A DNA stretch of 64,000 nt from MD308 sp051888795. GTDB lineage: Bacteria > Bacillota > Clostridia > Lachnospirales > Lachnospiraceae. This document shows, piece by piece, positions 17,027 through 25,486 of this stretch. The stretch's first letter is position 1; each line of letters starts with the position of its first letter. The stretch lies in the NCBI GenBank assembly GCA_051888795.1, contig JBJFCD010000167.1, positions 62,001 through 126,000 of the forward strand, given 5' to 3'. A program made the translations under genes and the position numbers. The notes under the pieces are model-generated. The model did not search any database. It was not told the DNA's origin and saw only the letters and a program-made list of their open reading frames with translations.

Positions 17027-17881
17027 ATGAAAAATAAAAAAAGTTCCAGCATGAAAACGGGACGGATTGTCACAACAATTCTGACGCAGGCTGTGCTGAT
17101 TATTCTTGCATTTATGTCTTTGTTTCCGTTTATATGGATGGTTTCTTCTTCCTTAAAAGGAAATGCAGAAATATTTTCCTATCCTCCGCATCTTTTGCCG
17201 GATGTTCCGAAATGGAGCAATTATGTAAAGGCAATGACTTCAGTGAATTTTGGAAGAGGATTTTATAACAGTATGAAGCTTGCCATCATCAATACTGTAG
17301 GACAGGTTCTGACATCTGCTATGGCAGGATATGCACTTGGCAAACTGCGTTTTAAAGGAAGCAATCTGATTTTTTCCGGTTTTATTGGAGTTATGATGAT
17401 ACCATATACCGTTATTGTCATTCCGCTGTTTTCGATTTTTAATAAATTAGGACTTGTAAATACACATTTGGGAATTATTTTGATGACATTTGCATATATG
17501 CCTATGGGTGTGTTCTTGTGCAGACAGTTTATTATGGCATTGCCAAACGATTTATTTGATGCGGCGCTTATTGATGGTGCAAGCTATGGAAAGATTTTTT
17601 TTACTGTAGTTCTTCCGCTTATTAAGCCGGCAATTGCTTCGCTTGCGATATTTGCGTTTTTATGGAACTGGAATAGTTATTTTACACCAATGATTTTTTT
17701 GACATCACAGGAAAAATACACAGTTCCCTTATTACTGCAAATGTTTAAAGGGAAACATTCAACTGACTGGTCGCTGATTATGGCCGCCTCTACAATATCT
17801 GTGTTGCCGTCTTTGATTGTTTACCTTTTTGGACAAAAATATATTATAGAAGGAATTACAATTACCGGCATGAAAGGCTGA
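17027..17881 (+). CDS. Sugar ABC transporter permease, MalG/UgpE type
   Basis: 284 residues, six membrane helices, EAA loop DAALIDGASYGKIFFTVVLPLIKPA (about 184). It starts 15 bases after its partner behind GAGGAGGAAG. Second half of the CUT1 channel. Ends ITITGMKG, a C-terminus typical of MalG-type subunits. Confidence 0.93.
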   Translation: MKNKKSSSMKTGRIVTTILTQAVLIILAFMSLFPFIWMVSSSLKGNAEIFSYPPHLLPDVPKWSNYVKAMTSVNFGRGFYNSMKLAIINTVGQVLTSAMAGYALGKLRFKGSNLIFSGFIGVMMIPYTVIVIPLFSIFNKLGLVNTHLGIILMTFAYMPMGVFLCRQFIMALPNDLFDAALIDGASYGKIFFTVVLPLIKPAIASLAIFAFLWNWNSYFTPMIFLTSQEKYTVPLLLQMFKGKHSTDWSLIMAASTISVLPSLIVYLFGQKYIIEGITITGMKG

Positions 17882-17905
17882 TAGATTGTAGGTTAGGAGA
17901 AAATT

Positions 17906-19228
17906 ATGCCAAAAATTACTTTTATGGGTGCAGGAAGTACAATCTTTGCAAAAAGTGTATTGGGAGACTGTATTTTGACACCAGAGATTAAAGAACTTGA
18001 GATTGCATTATTTGATATTGATTCAGTGAGACTAGAAGATTCACGGTCTATGCTTGAAAATATCTGTAAAAATGTAGGAAGGGATGTACCCGTTCAAAGC
18101 TATTTGAACCGAAAAGAGGCTCTTAGAGGAGCAAAATATGTTGTGAATGCGATTCAGGTAGGAGGATATGATCCCTGTACAATTACAGATTTTGAAATTC
18201 CGAAAAAATATGGTTTACGTCAGACAATTGCAGACACATTAGGAATCGGCGGTATTTTCAGGGCATTGAGAACTATTCCTGTTTTAGAGGATTTTGCGAG
18301 AGATATGGAAGAGGTCTGTCCGAACGCCCTATTCATCAATTATGCGAATCCAATGGCTATGCTGAGTGGATATATGCAGAAATATACAAATATTAACACA
18401 ATTGGTTTGTGTCACAGCGTTCAGGTCTGTATTCCGCAGCTTTTTAAAGCATTGGATATGGAAGAACTGATACCTGAAACGAGATGGGATATTGCTGGTA
18501 TTAATCATCAGGCTTGGCTTCTAAAAGTAGAAGATGGAAAAGGAAATGATTTGTATCCGGAGATTAAGAAGCGTGCCAGAGATTATCTGGAGGGACATGC
18601 ATCTTATGATGCGGCTTGGGATAAAGTTCGGTATGAAATGATGTTGAATTTTGGGTATTATATTACAGAATCTTCAGAGCACAATGCAGAGTATACTCCG
18701 TGGTTTATTAAATCGGCTCATCCGGAACTGATTGATAGATATAATATACCGTTGGACGAATATCCGCGTCGTTGTATCAAACAGATCAATGACTGGGTGC
18801 AGATGAGGAAAGAATTAGTCGGAAACGGAAATATACAGCATGAAAAAAGCCGTGAATTTGCAGCTCATATCATAGAAGCAATGGAAAATGATCACCCATA
18901 TCGTATACACGGAAATGTCCAAAATAATGGATTAATTACCAATCTTCCGCATAATGCATGTGTAGAGGTCCCATGTTTAGTTGACCGTGCAGGTATTCAT
19001 CCTTGCTATGTAGGAGATTTACCGGAACAGTGCGCAGCGATAAACCGTACTAATATTAATGTTCAGCTTATGACAATTGAGGCAGCACATTCACATCGCA
19101 AGGAAGATCTTTATATGGCTGCCATGTTGGATCCGCATACGGCAGCAGAGCTTACTATGGATGAGATTAAGTCTATGTGTGATGAAATGTTAGAGGCACA
19201 TAAAGGCTGGATACCGGAATACATATAA
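17906..19228 (+). CDS. Glycoside hydrolase family 4, alpha-galactosidase (MelA)-like
   Basis: 440 residues. N-terminal Rossmann fold (ITFMGAGSTIFAKSVLGD, with ALFDID after it) binds NAD+; NYANPMAMLSGY and the metal/catalytic motif GLCHSVQ (about 170) follow, then AGINHQAW. GH4 enzymes oxidise C3 of the glycoside with NAD+, eliminate the aglycone and re-reduce, needing Mn2+ and a thiol-sensitive site. CHSVQ is the form I associate with alpha-galactosidases of this family, but alpha-glucosidase or uronidase action is not ruled out. Cytoplasmic; it would act on the imported sugar. Confidence 0.85.
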   Translation: MPKITFMGAGSTIFAKSVLGDCILTPEIKELEIALFDIDSVRLEDSRSMLENICKNVGRDVPVQSYLNRKEALRGAKYVVNAIQVGGYDPCTITDFEIPKKYGLRQTIADTLGIGGIFRALRTIPVLEDFARDMEEVCPNALFINYANPMAMLSGYMQKYTNINTIGLCHSVQVCIPQLFKALDMEELIPETRWDIAGINHQAWLLKVEDGKGNDLYPEIKKRARDYLEGHASYDAAWDKVRYEMMLNFGYYITESSEHNAEYTPWFIKSAHPELIDRYNIPLDEYPRRCIKQINDWVQMRKELVGNGNIQHEKSREFAAHIIEAMENDHPYRIHGNVQNNGLITNLPHNACVEVPCLVDRAGIHPCYVGDLPEQCAAINRTNINVQLMTIEAAHSHRKEDLYMAAMLDPHTAAELTMDEIKSMCDEMLEAHKGWIPEYI

Positions 19229-19249
19229 GAAAGGCGAGGTAAGAATTTC

Positions 19250-20248
19250 ATGGAAAAGAAAGTTCGTGTAGCAGTTGTCGGAATGGGAAACATGGGACGC
19301 GGTCATGCTGCGAATATGATTTGCATGCCGGAAGTTGATCTTGTTGCTTTATGTGATGAATATTCGGCATCTGCAGAAAAGTATAAAGAGGAGCAGGGCA
19401 TTGATGTTCAGATTTATTCGGATTTTTATAAAATGATTGAAGAAATTGACCTAGATGCGGTATACATTTGCTTGCCTCCGTTCTGTCATAACGGACAGGT
19501 GGAAGCAGCTGCAGAAAAGAAAATAGCTGTATTTATCGAAAAACCGATTGCATTAGATGTTGTGCGAGGTGAAGCTATGGCAAAGGCTGTTATTCAAAAC
19601 AACATCGTATCGCAGGTTGGATATCAGATGAGGTTTGGAAATGCGGTTCAAAGATTTCGGGAACTGATAGAATCAGGAGCTTCCGGAAAGCTGACACTAT
19701 TTACGGCAAGCTATGAATGTAATAGTCTTCATGGACCTTGGTGGAGAGATAAAGAAAAATGTGGCGGACAGGTATTTGAGCAAGTGATTCATCTGTATGA
19801 TATGGCACAGTATTTAATGGGAGTAGCTACAGATGTTTCTGGCCGTGTTGCAAATCTTGCACATAGAGATGTTCCGGGATACACCGTAGAAGATACAAGT
19901 GTTGCGAATATGACATTTGAAAGTGGTGCTTTAGGATGTATTACGGGAAGTAATTGTGCAGTAAAAGAACAATGGAATGCGAGATTTCGTGTTGTATGCG
20001 AGAATCTTGTTGCTGATTTTGAAGATCAAAACCATGGAAAGATTATTTATACAGATGAGCATGAAGGTTCTGTCGAAATCATTAATGGAAAAAATAATGT
20101 GACCAAAATGGAAGATCAATATTTCATTGATGCAGTTCTTGGAAAGAGAGAACCGTTTGCAACGATTCCTGAAGGATTTTCGGATTTGAAATTGGTAAGC
20201 AGTGTTGTCGCTTCATCGGAAAATAACGGCGCTGTTGTTGAGATTTAA
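19250..20248 (+). CDS. Gfo/Idh/MocA family oxidoreductase
   Basis: 332 residues. N-terminal Rossmann domain with VRVAVVGMGNMGRGHAANM, then the family's EKPIALDV motif (about 103, catalytic lysine) and a C-terminal alpha/beta substrate domain with GGQVFEQVIHLYDMAQYLMG (the usual GGG...D.G.H.iD region). These enzymes oxidise or reduce hydroxyls on sugars and cyclitols with NAD(P). Starting 21 bases after GH4, it may work on the released sugar or on a 3-keto intermediate. The exact substrate is not visible. Confidence 0.88.
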   Translation: MEKKVRVAVVGMGNMGRGHAANMICMPEVDLVALCDEYSASAEKYKEEQGIDVQIYSDFYKMIEEIDLDAVYICLPPFCHNGQVEAAAEKKIAVFIEKPIALDVVRGEAMAKAVIQNNIVSQVGYQMRFGNAVQRFRELIESGASGKLTLFTASYECNSLHGPWWRDKEKCGGQVFEQVIHLYDMAQYLMGVATDVSGRVANLAHRDVPGYTVEDTSVANMTFESGALGCITGSNCAVKEQWNARFRVVCENLVADFEDQNHGKIIYTDEHEGSVEIINGKNNVTKMEDQYFIDAVLGKREPFATIPEGFSDLKLVSSVVASSENNGAVVEI

Positions 20249-20268
20249 TCATAGAGGAGGAAACTGAC

Positions 20269-21303
20269 ATGTTAAAAGAAATTGTTTCATTTGAACAGAA
20301 AAAATGCGAACTTCGTACATATGAGGATGCACCGTTAAAACCGAATCAGATTCGTGCAGAAGTAGAGTTTGCAGCGGCAAAGCACGGAACCGAATTTACA
20401 CATTTCCGCGGACAGGATCCATTTCTTGAAAATATATTTGACGAAGAATATCAGTTGTTCCGCCCAAGTAAAGAGGCAGCAGAAAAACCATATTTTATGA
20501 GACCTGGAAATATGTGGGTGGGAAAGATTATTGAAATCGGTTCGGATGTAGAAGGATATGAGATTGGGCAGAGAGTTGCAGGATATGGTCCGTTTAAATC
20601 TACACATACATTCTGTGCAGGTGAAGAACTTAAAATGCCTGAGACAATGACATGGAAAGCTGCAATGTGCTATGATCCGACGCAGTTTGCGTTAGGCGGA
20701 GTGCGGGATGGAAATGTTCGTCCGGGGGATAATGTGGTTGTGTTTGGGCTTGGCGCAATTGGTCTTATTGCAGCGCAGATAGTTAAGCTCTCCGGTGCAA
20801 GACAGGTTATTGTTGTTGATCCGATTGAAAAGCGGCGTCAGGTTGCACTTGAGAATGGTGCAGATATTGCATTAGATTCTAGGGATGAAGATATTGGACT
20901 TAAGATTAAGGAACTGACAGATAAGAGAGGTGCGGATGTTATTATTGAGACATCGGCTAGTTATGCGGCACTTCAGCAGGCAATCCGAGGGGTTGCATAC
21001 AATGGAAATATTGCAGTTGTAGGATGGTACAAAGAATGTCATGGCATTTTAAATCTTGGAAGAGAAGCACACTTTAATCAGCCTAATATTTTGATCTCGC
21101 GTGCTTGCAGCGAACCGAACAGAGAGTATCCACGTTGGGATTTTGAACGTATTTGCAGAACATCATGGGAAATGCTTGCTAAAGGACAGTTAAAGTGCGA
21201 AAATATTGTTGATCCGGTTGTCTCTATAGATCAGGCGGCAGAAATGTATATGCACATTGAACAGAATCCGAATGAAAGCGTAAAGCTTGGTGTAGCATTC
21301 TAA
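20269..21303 (+). CDS. MDR-superfamily dehydrogenase lacking the usual zinc ligands
   Basis: 344 residues. A cofactor-binding Rossmann domain (NVVVFGLGAIGLIAAQIVKLSGARQVIVVDP, about 159-190) is clear. The N-terminal domain keeps the MDR fold pattern (GKIIEIGSDVEGYEIGQRVAGYGPF), but the catalytic-zinc Cys of the GxCGxD block is replaced (AAKHGTEFTHFRG), the GHE block reads GNMWVG, and the four-cysteine structural zinc lobe is absent. It is probably a zinc-independent sugar or polyol oxidoreductase. It follows the Gfo/Idh gene by 20 bases in the same operon. Confidence 0.82.
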   Translation: MLKEIVSFEQKKCELRTYEDAPLKPNQIRAEVEFAAAKHGTEFTHFRGQDPFLENIFDEEYQLFRPSKEAAEKPYFMRPGNMWVGKIIEIGSDVEGYEIGQRVAGYGPFKSTHTFCAGEELKMPETMTWKAAMCYDPTQFALGGVRDGNVRPGDNVVVFGLGAIGLIAAQIVKLSGARQVIVVDPIEKRRQVALENGADIALDSRDEDIGLKIKELTDKRGADVIIETSASYAALQQAIRGVAYNGNIAVVGWYKECHGILNLGREAHFNQPNILISRACSEPNREYPRWDFERICRTSWEMLAKGQLKCENIVDPVVSIDQAAEMYMHIEQNPNESVKLGVAF

Positions 21304-21375
21304 TATGTAAAATAGGGACATTGGGTGAATCTTAAAAAAGATTTGCCCTTTGTTCTTTATAAGGAGAATTGTTTT

Positions 21376-22023
21376 ATGGAAAGAAAAAATCTTACGGAAA
21401 ATATAATTGTGAGAATTATTACTTATATTACAAACTTGATTCTTTTGAATCTTTTATTTTTGGTTTTTTCAATTCCTATATTTACTTTCGGGGCATCTGC
21501 ATCTGCTTTATATACTATGACTTGCAAATTGAAATCTGGAGAAACAGAAGTTGTAGGGGGGTTTTGTAAAGCATTTAAAGAACAGTTTAAACAGGCAACG
21601 AAAGGATGGTTGATTTTGATCATTCCGGGAATTTTTTTGTTTGTTGAGACAAATCTTTTGCTTCAGATAGATAGCAATGTTCCTACGATTGTTTATGTCT
21701 GTGTTATTATTCCGGTTATTGCATATTTTTGTTATCTTCCATGGGTTTTAGTCCAACCAGCATATTTTTACTGCACGCAAAAGCAACAATTTAAAAATGC
21801 AGTGCTATTTTCTTTGCAACGATTCCCTCAGTCTCTTATTATGGCAGTGCTGCAGCTATTTCCTATATGGATATTCTTGATGAAGACAGTTACATTTATA
21901 CGAGTATGGCCTTTATGGCTGTTTTTATATTATTCTTTAGCCTGGTCAGGGTTTGGCATGTTAGTAGATCAATCTATGAAAAATTTGAAAGAGGTGCTGA
22001 AAGGAAAAAGTGAAGATAAATAA
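21376..22023 (+). CDS. DUF624 (YesL-like) membrane protein
   Basis: 215 residues from the ATG at 21376 (AAGGAG nine bases upstream). Five or six hydrophobic helices with the DUF624 opening (LLNLLFLVFSIPIFTFGASASALYTM). YesL-type proteins lie in sugar ABC transporter operons of Bacillota; their function is unknown, possibly an aid to transporter assembly. It overlaps the GH43 gene by 14 bases. Confidence 0.85.
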   Translation: MERKNLTENIIVRIITYITNLILLNLLFLVFSIPIFTFGASASALYTMTCKLKSGETEVVGGFCKAFKEQFKQATKGWLILIIPGIFLFVETNLLLQIDSNVPTIVYVCVIIPVIAYFCYLPWVLVQPAYFYCTQKQQFKNAVLFSLQRFPQSLIMAVLQLFPIWIFLMKTVTFIRVWPLWLFLYYSLAWSGFGMLVDQSMKNLKEVLKGKSEDK

Positions 22024-23047
22024 AGTAAAAGAGTGTTTTATGTTATTCATGTTTGCATTGTCATGTATTTTTTTTAGCAGTTGTGGAAATCAGGATGCTT
22101 TGGAAAGCAAAGAATACAATTATAAAGAAGTAAAAAATCCAGTTCATGTCATCGCCAATGATCCGTGGGTAGTACGCAGGGATGATAATTTTTATTATTG
22201 CACTGCAGATGATGGGATTAATGTGCGAAGGATTGAGAATCTGGATGATCTCAAACTGAAGGGAGCCAGTAGAGTTTGGAGCCCCCCAAAGGATACCTTA
22301 TACTCTAAGGAAATTTGGGCACCGGAATTGCATTATATAAAAGGGGAATGGTATGTTTATTTTGCGGCTTGTGATGGACTCAATGAACATCATAGAATGT
22401 ATGTCCTTAAAGGAACAACCCAGAATCCTATGGATCCTTTTGAGTATATAGGAAAAGTAATGGATGATTCTGACCATTGGGGCATTGATGGAACGATCAT
22501 GGAATATCATGATGAATTATATATGATTTGGTCGGGCTGGGAAGGAGAAGTAGATAAAGGACAGCAGTTATATATTGCTCACATGGATTCTCCCACATCT
22601 ATTGACAGTGAAAGAATATGCATTTCTGTTCCGGATCAGGAGTGGGAAATGAATGGGATGGAAATAGAGGAAGGACCAACAGCCTTAGTGGATAAGGAAC
22701 AAGACACTGCAATTATTGTCTTTTCTGCAAGCGGAAGTTGGACGGATGATTATTGTATGGGACAGTTGACATTGACTGGTAAAGATCCAATGAAGGCAGA
22801 CAGTTGGACGAAATCAGATAGGCCAATCTTTACAAAGAAAGACGGGGCGTATGGACCAGGGCATTGTTCATTTGTCACAGCGTACGATGATAGTTTATGG
22901 ATGATCTATCACTGTAACCGTTTATCGGGGATGGGATGGGGCGGACGCTCTGCATGGATTCAACCGGTTGAATGGGATGGCGAGAAATTGAATTTGGGAG
23001 AACCGCAGACACCAGAAAAAACCATATTGCTCCCAGAGAAAGAATAA
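22010..23047 (+). CDS. Glycoside hydrolase family 43 lipoprotein
   Basis: 345 residues. A signal peptide ends at lipobox FSSC (Cys25), so the enzyme sits on the outer face of the membrane. The five-bladed propeller catalytic residues of GH43 are recognisable: general base Asp in ANDPWVV (about 51), pKa-tuning Asp in GIDGTIM (about 160) and acid Glu in IEEGPTAL (about 221). GH43 enzymes are mostly alpha-L-arabinofuranosidases, beta-xylosidases or arabinanases. It would debranch substrate before import, which hints that the locus targets arabinose- or galactose-decorated plant glycans. Confidence 0.87.
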   Translation: MKINKVKECFMLFMFALSCIFFSSCGNQDALESKEYNYKEVKNPVHVIANDPWVVRRDDNFYYCTADDGINVRRIENLDDLKLKGASRVWSPPKDTLYSKEIWAPELHYIKGEWYVYFAACDGLNEHHRMYVLKGTTQNPMDPFEYIGKVMDDSDHWGIDGTIMEYHDELYMIWSGWEGEVDKGQQLYIAHMDSPTSIDSERICISVPDQEWEMNGMEIEEGPTALVDKEQDTAIIVFSASGSWTDDYCMGQLTLTGKDPMKADSWTKSDRPIFTKKDGAYGPGHCSFVTAYDDSLWMIYHCNRLSGMGWGGRSAWIQPVEWDGEKLNLGEPQTPEKTILLPEKE

Positions 23048-23150
23048 AAAGGATATAAAATGACTATATTTTACGTGTTGTGTTTGATGATGGTAAAGGT
23101 ATAATAGAAAATAAGTTATGAAAGAAATATGCTGTGAAAGGAGTAATATC

Positions 23151-23684
23151 ATGAAAATTGTAGTGATTACAGGGAGCCCGCACAAACAGGGAACATCAGC
23201 ATTGTTAGCAGACAAATTAATAGAAGGGGCAAAAGAGGCAGGACATGAAATATACCGCTTTGATGCCGCATTTTCAAATGTGCACGGATGTATTGCCTGT
23301 GAAACCTGTCATACTACCAAAAAAGGGTGCGTATTTAAAGATTCTATGGAGACGTTAAATCCGTACTTACTTGAGGCGGATGCGGTAATTTTTGTATCTC
23401 CTACATATTATTTTGGAATGTCATCCCAGATAAGGGCGGTCATTGATCGTTTTTATGCAAATAATTCTGTACTCAAAGTTTCGAAGAAAAGTGCGCTTCT
23501 CATGACATGTGCAGATGATACAAAAGAAGCGGCGGCGGGTGCTGTGAAGAGTTTTGAGATTATGACAGATTATCTTGGGTGGAAGAATGTAGGAGTGATT
23601 GTTGCTTATGGCTGTGGAGTCAGAGAAGATATTGAAAAGACAAGTTTCCCTGAAAAGGCGTTTGAACTTGGAAAAGCATTATAA
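23151..23684 (+). CDS. NAD(P)H-dependent FMN reductase / flavodoxin-like oxidoreductase
   Basis: 177 residues from the ATG at 23151, preceded by AAAGGAG. Opens KIVVITGSPHKQGTSALLADKL, the FMN phosphate loop of this family, followed by CIACETCHTTKKGC (cysteine motif of iron-sulfur flavoprotein-like reductases) and FVSPTYYFGMSSQIRAVIDRFYA, which cradles the flavin ring. A possible promoter (TTGTGT, 16 bases, TATAAT at 23100-23105) precedes it. It probably reduces quinones, nitro compounds or metals. No link with either neighbouring locus is evident. Confidence 0.87.
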   Translation: MKIVVITGSPHKQGTSALLADKLIEGAKEAGHEIYRFDAAFSNVHGCIACETCHTTKKGCVFKDSMETLNPYLLEADAVIFVSPTYYFGMSSQIRAVIDRFYANNSVLKVSKKSALLMTCADDTKEAAAGAVKSFEIMTDYLGWKNVGVIVAYGCGVREDIEKTSFPEKAFELGKAL

Positions 23685-23730
23685 ATAATAGCAAAAGAAA
23701 AAAGAACAAATATTATTTTTAGAAAAAGAC

Positions 23731-23759
23731 TTGCATAATATACATGATAGATGTATAAT
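23731..23759 (+). promoter_or_regulatory. arg operon promoter embedded in an ARG-box dyad
   Basis: TTGCAT (23731-23736), 17-base spacer, consensus TATAAT (23754-23759). Both hexamers are part of a long dyad (about 23725-23772): TGCATAATATACAT at 23732-23745 and ATGTATAATTATGCA at 23751-23765. The right arm holds TGTAT-AATT-ATGCA, close to the ArgR/AhrC box TGMATWWWWATKCA. Repressor bound here would block RNA polymerase directly. The dyad followed by T6 could also stop read-through from the FMN reductase gene. Confidence 0.78.
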
Positions 23760-23862
23760 TATGCAAGTCTTTTTTCTTTGGATTTCATAAATTATAAGAA
23801 AAAGGATTATGAGAATCAGTATATTTATAAAAAAATTAATGATACTGGAAGGGATGGTGGAT

Positions 23863-24903
23863 ATGATTAAAGTTGGGATTATCGGTGCTACAGGGTACGC
23901 TGGCGGTGAGCTTGTGAGACTTTTATCAGGGCATAAAGATGCAGAAATTGTGTGGTATGGTTCCAGAAGTTATATAGATAAGAAATATGCAGACATATAC
24001 CGGAACATGTTTCAGATTGTTGATGAAAAATGTGTGGATGACAATATGCATGAACTTGCAAAACAGGTGGATGTGATTTTTACGGCGACTCCGCAGGGAT
24101 TTTGTGCATCTGTGATGAATGAGGAGATTTTGTCAGAAGCAAAAATTATTGATCTTAGTGCAGATTACAGAATCAAAAATGTTTCTGTATATGAAAAATG
24201 GTACGGCATTGAACATAAGAGTCCACAGTTTATTGAAGAAGCGGTCTATGGATTGTGTGAGATTAATCGTGAAGATATAAAAAAAGCCAGGCTTGTTGCA
24301 AATCCGGGATGTTATACGACATGCTCTATTTTGACAGCATACCCTCTGGCAAAAGAAGGCATTATTGATATGAATACTTTGATTGTGGATGCCAAATCTG
24401 GTACATCAGGTGCAGGCAGAGGTGCCAAAGTGCAAAATCTTTACTGTGAAGTTAATGAAAACATAAAAGCGTATGGAGTTGCAAGTCATAGGCATACGCC
24501 AGAGATAGAAGAGCAGTTGGGATATGCATCGGGAGAAAAAGTTGTGATTAATTTTACACCGCATCTGGTGCCGATGAACAGAGGAATTTTAGCAACAGAA
24601 TATGCTTCTTTGAAAAAAGATGCTACATATGAAGAAATAAAAGCAATTTACGATAAGTATTATAAAGAAGAAAAATTTATTCGTGTACTTGATAGAGATA
24701 TTTTTCCGGAAACTAAATGGGTTGAGGGAAGTAATTATGTGGATATTAGCTTTAAAATCGATCCTCGGACAAATCGTATTATCATGATGGGAGCAATTGA
24801 TAATCTTGTTAAAGGCGCAGCGGGTCAGGCAGTGCAGAACATGAATCTTATGTTCGGGCTAAACGAAAGTGAAGGGCTGGAATTTGTTCCGATGTTCCCG
24901 TAA
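23863..24903 (+). CDS. argC: N-acetyl-gamma-glutamyl-phosphate reductase
   Basis: 346 residues from the ATG at 23863 (GGAAGGG upstream; methionines at 23809, 23839 and 23854 fit the ribosome site less well). NADP-binding KVGIIGATGYAGGELVRLL at the start, active-site Cys in VANPGCYTTCS (about 149), and SHRHTPEIEEQLG with the catalytic His. It makes N-acetylglutamate semialdehyde. First gene of the arginine operon, under the ARG-box promoter. Confidence 0.95.
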   Translation: MIKVGIIGATGYAGGELVRLLSGHKDAEIVWYGSRSYIDKKYADIYRNMFQIVDEKCVDDNMHELAKQVDVIFTATPQGFCASVMNEEILSEAKIIDLSADYRIKNVSVYEKWYGIEHKSPQFIEEAVYGLCEINREDIKKARLVANPGCYTTCSILTAYPLAKEGIIDMNTLIVDAKSGTSGAGRGAKVQNLYCEVNENIKAYGVASHRHTPEIEEQLGYASGEKVVINFTPHLVPMNRGILATEYASLKKDATYEEIKAIYDKYYKEEKFIRVLDRDIFPETKWVEGSNYVDISFKIDPRTNRIIMMGAIDNLVKGAAGQAVQNMNLMFGLNESEGLEFVPMFP

Positions 24904-24959
24904 TCAGAGTGATCTGGAGTCACTTGCTTTTGGTGACGAAAACGGCAGGGAGATGAAAT

Positions 24960-25403
24960 ATGTTAAGAGTAATGACAATTGATGATTATGAGCAGGTCTA
25001 TGCGTTATGGAAACAGATTCATGGATTTGGAATTCGAAGTGTAGACGACTCGAGAGGAGGAATTGACCGTTTTTTAAAACGGAATCCAACAACCAGTGTT
25101 GTGGCTGTTGAAGATAACAAAATCGTAGGCGCAATTCTTTGCGGACATGATGGAAGGCGAGGATGTTTATATCATGTATGCGTAGATGAAAATTATCGAA
25201 TGAGAGGAATTGGAAAATCTATGGTAGTTTTCGCTATGGAAGCATTAAAAGAAGAAAAAATCAATAAGGTTTCTTTAATTGCATTTACAAAAAATGACAT
25301 TGGGAATGCATTCTGGAATGAAATCGGATGGACAAAAAGAGAAGATCTAAATTATTATGATTTTACTTTAAATGAAGAGAATATTACAGCATTTATTCAA
25401 TGA
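24960..25403 (+). CDS. GNAT N-acetyltransferase inside the arginine operon
   Basis: 147 residues, a single GNAT domain: VVAVEDNKIVGAILCGHDGRRGCLYHVCVDENYRMRGIGKSMV covers strands 3-4 and the acetyl-CoA pyrophosphate loop (RMRGIGKS). Lying between argC and argJ it may be a short N-acetylglutamate synthase that primes the pathway, since GNAT-only versions of that enzyme are known in bacteria. This is inference; it could equally acetylate another amine. GGGAG ribosome site before the start. Confidence 0.82.
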   Translation: MLRVMTIDDYEQVYALWKQIHGFGIRSVDDSRGGIDRFLKRNPTTSVVAVEDNKIVGAILCGHDGRRGCLYHVCVDENYRMRGIGKSMVVFAMEALKEEKINKVSLIAFTKNDIGNAFWNEIGWTKREDLNYYDFTLNEENITAFIQ

Positions 25404-25486
25404 TCAGTCATATAAAGGGACGGATAATTATAACGACCATAAGAAAGTTAATCAATTAAGGAATACAGGAAAGGCAGGAATCAAAT

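Noticed and set aside
23725..23772. Dyad before argC as only a terminator
   Set aside because: A near-consensus promoter with a 17-base spacer lies inside it and the arms fit ARG boxes, so operator-promoter is the better reading.
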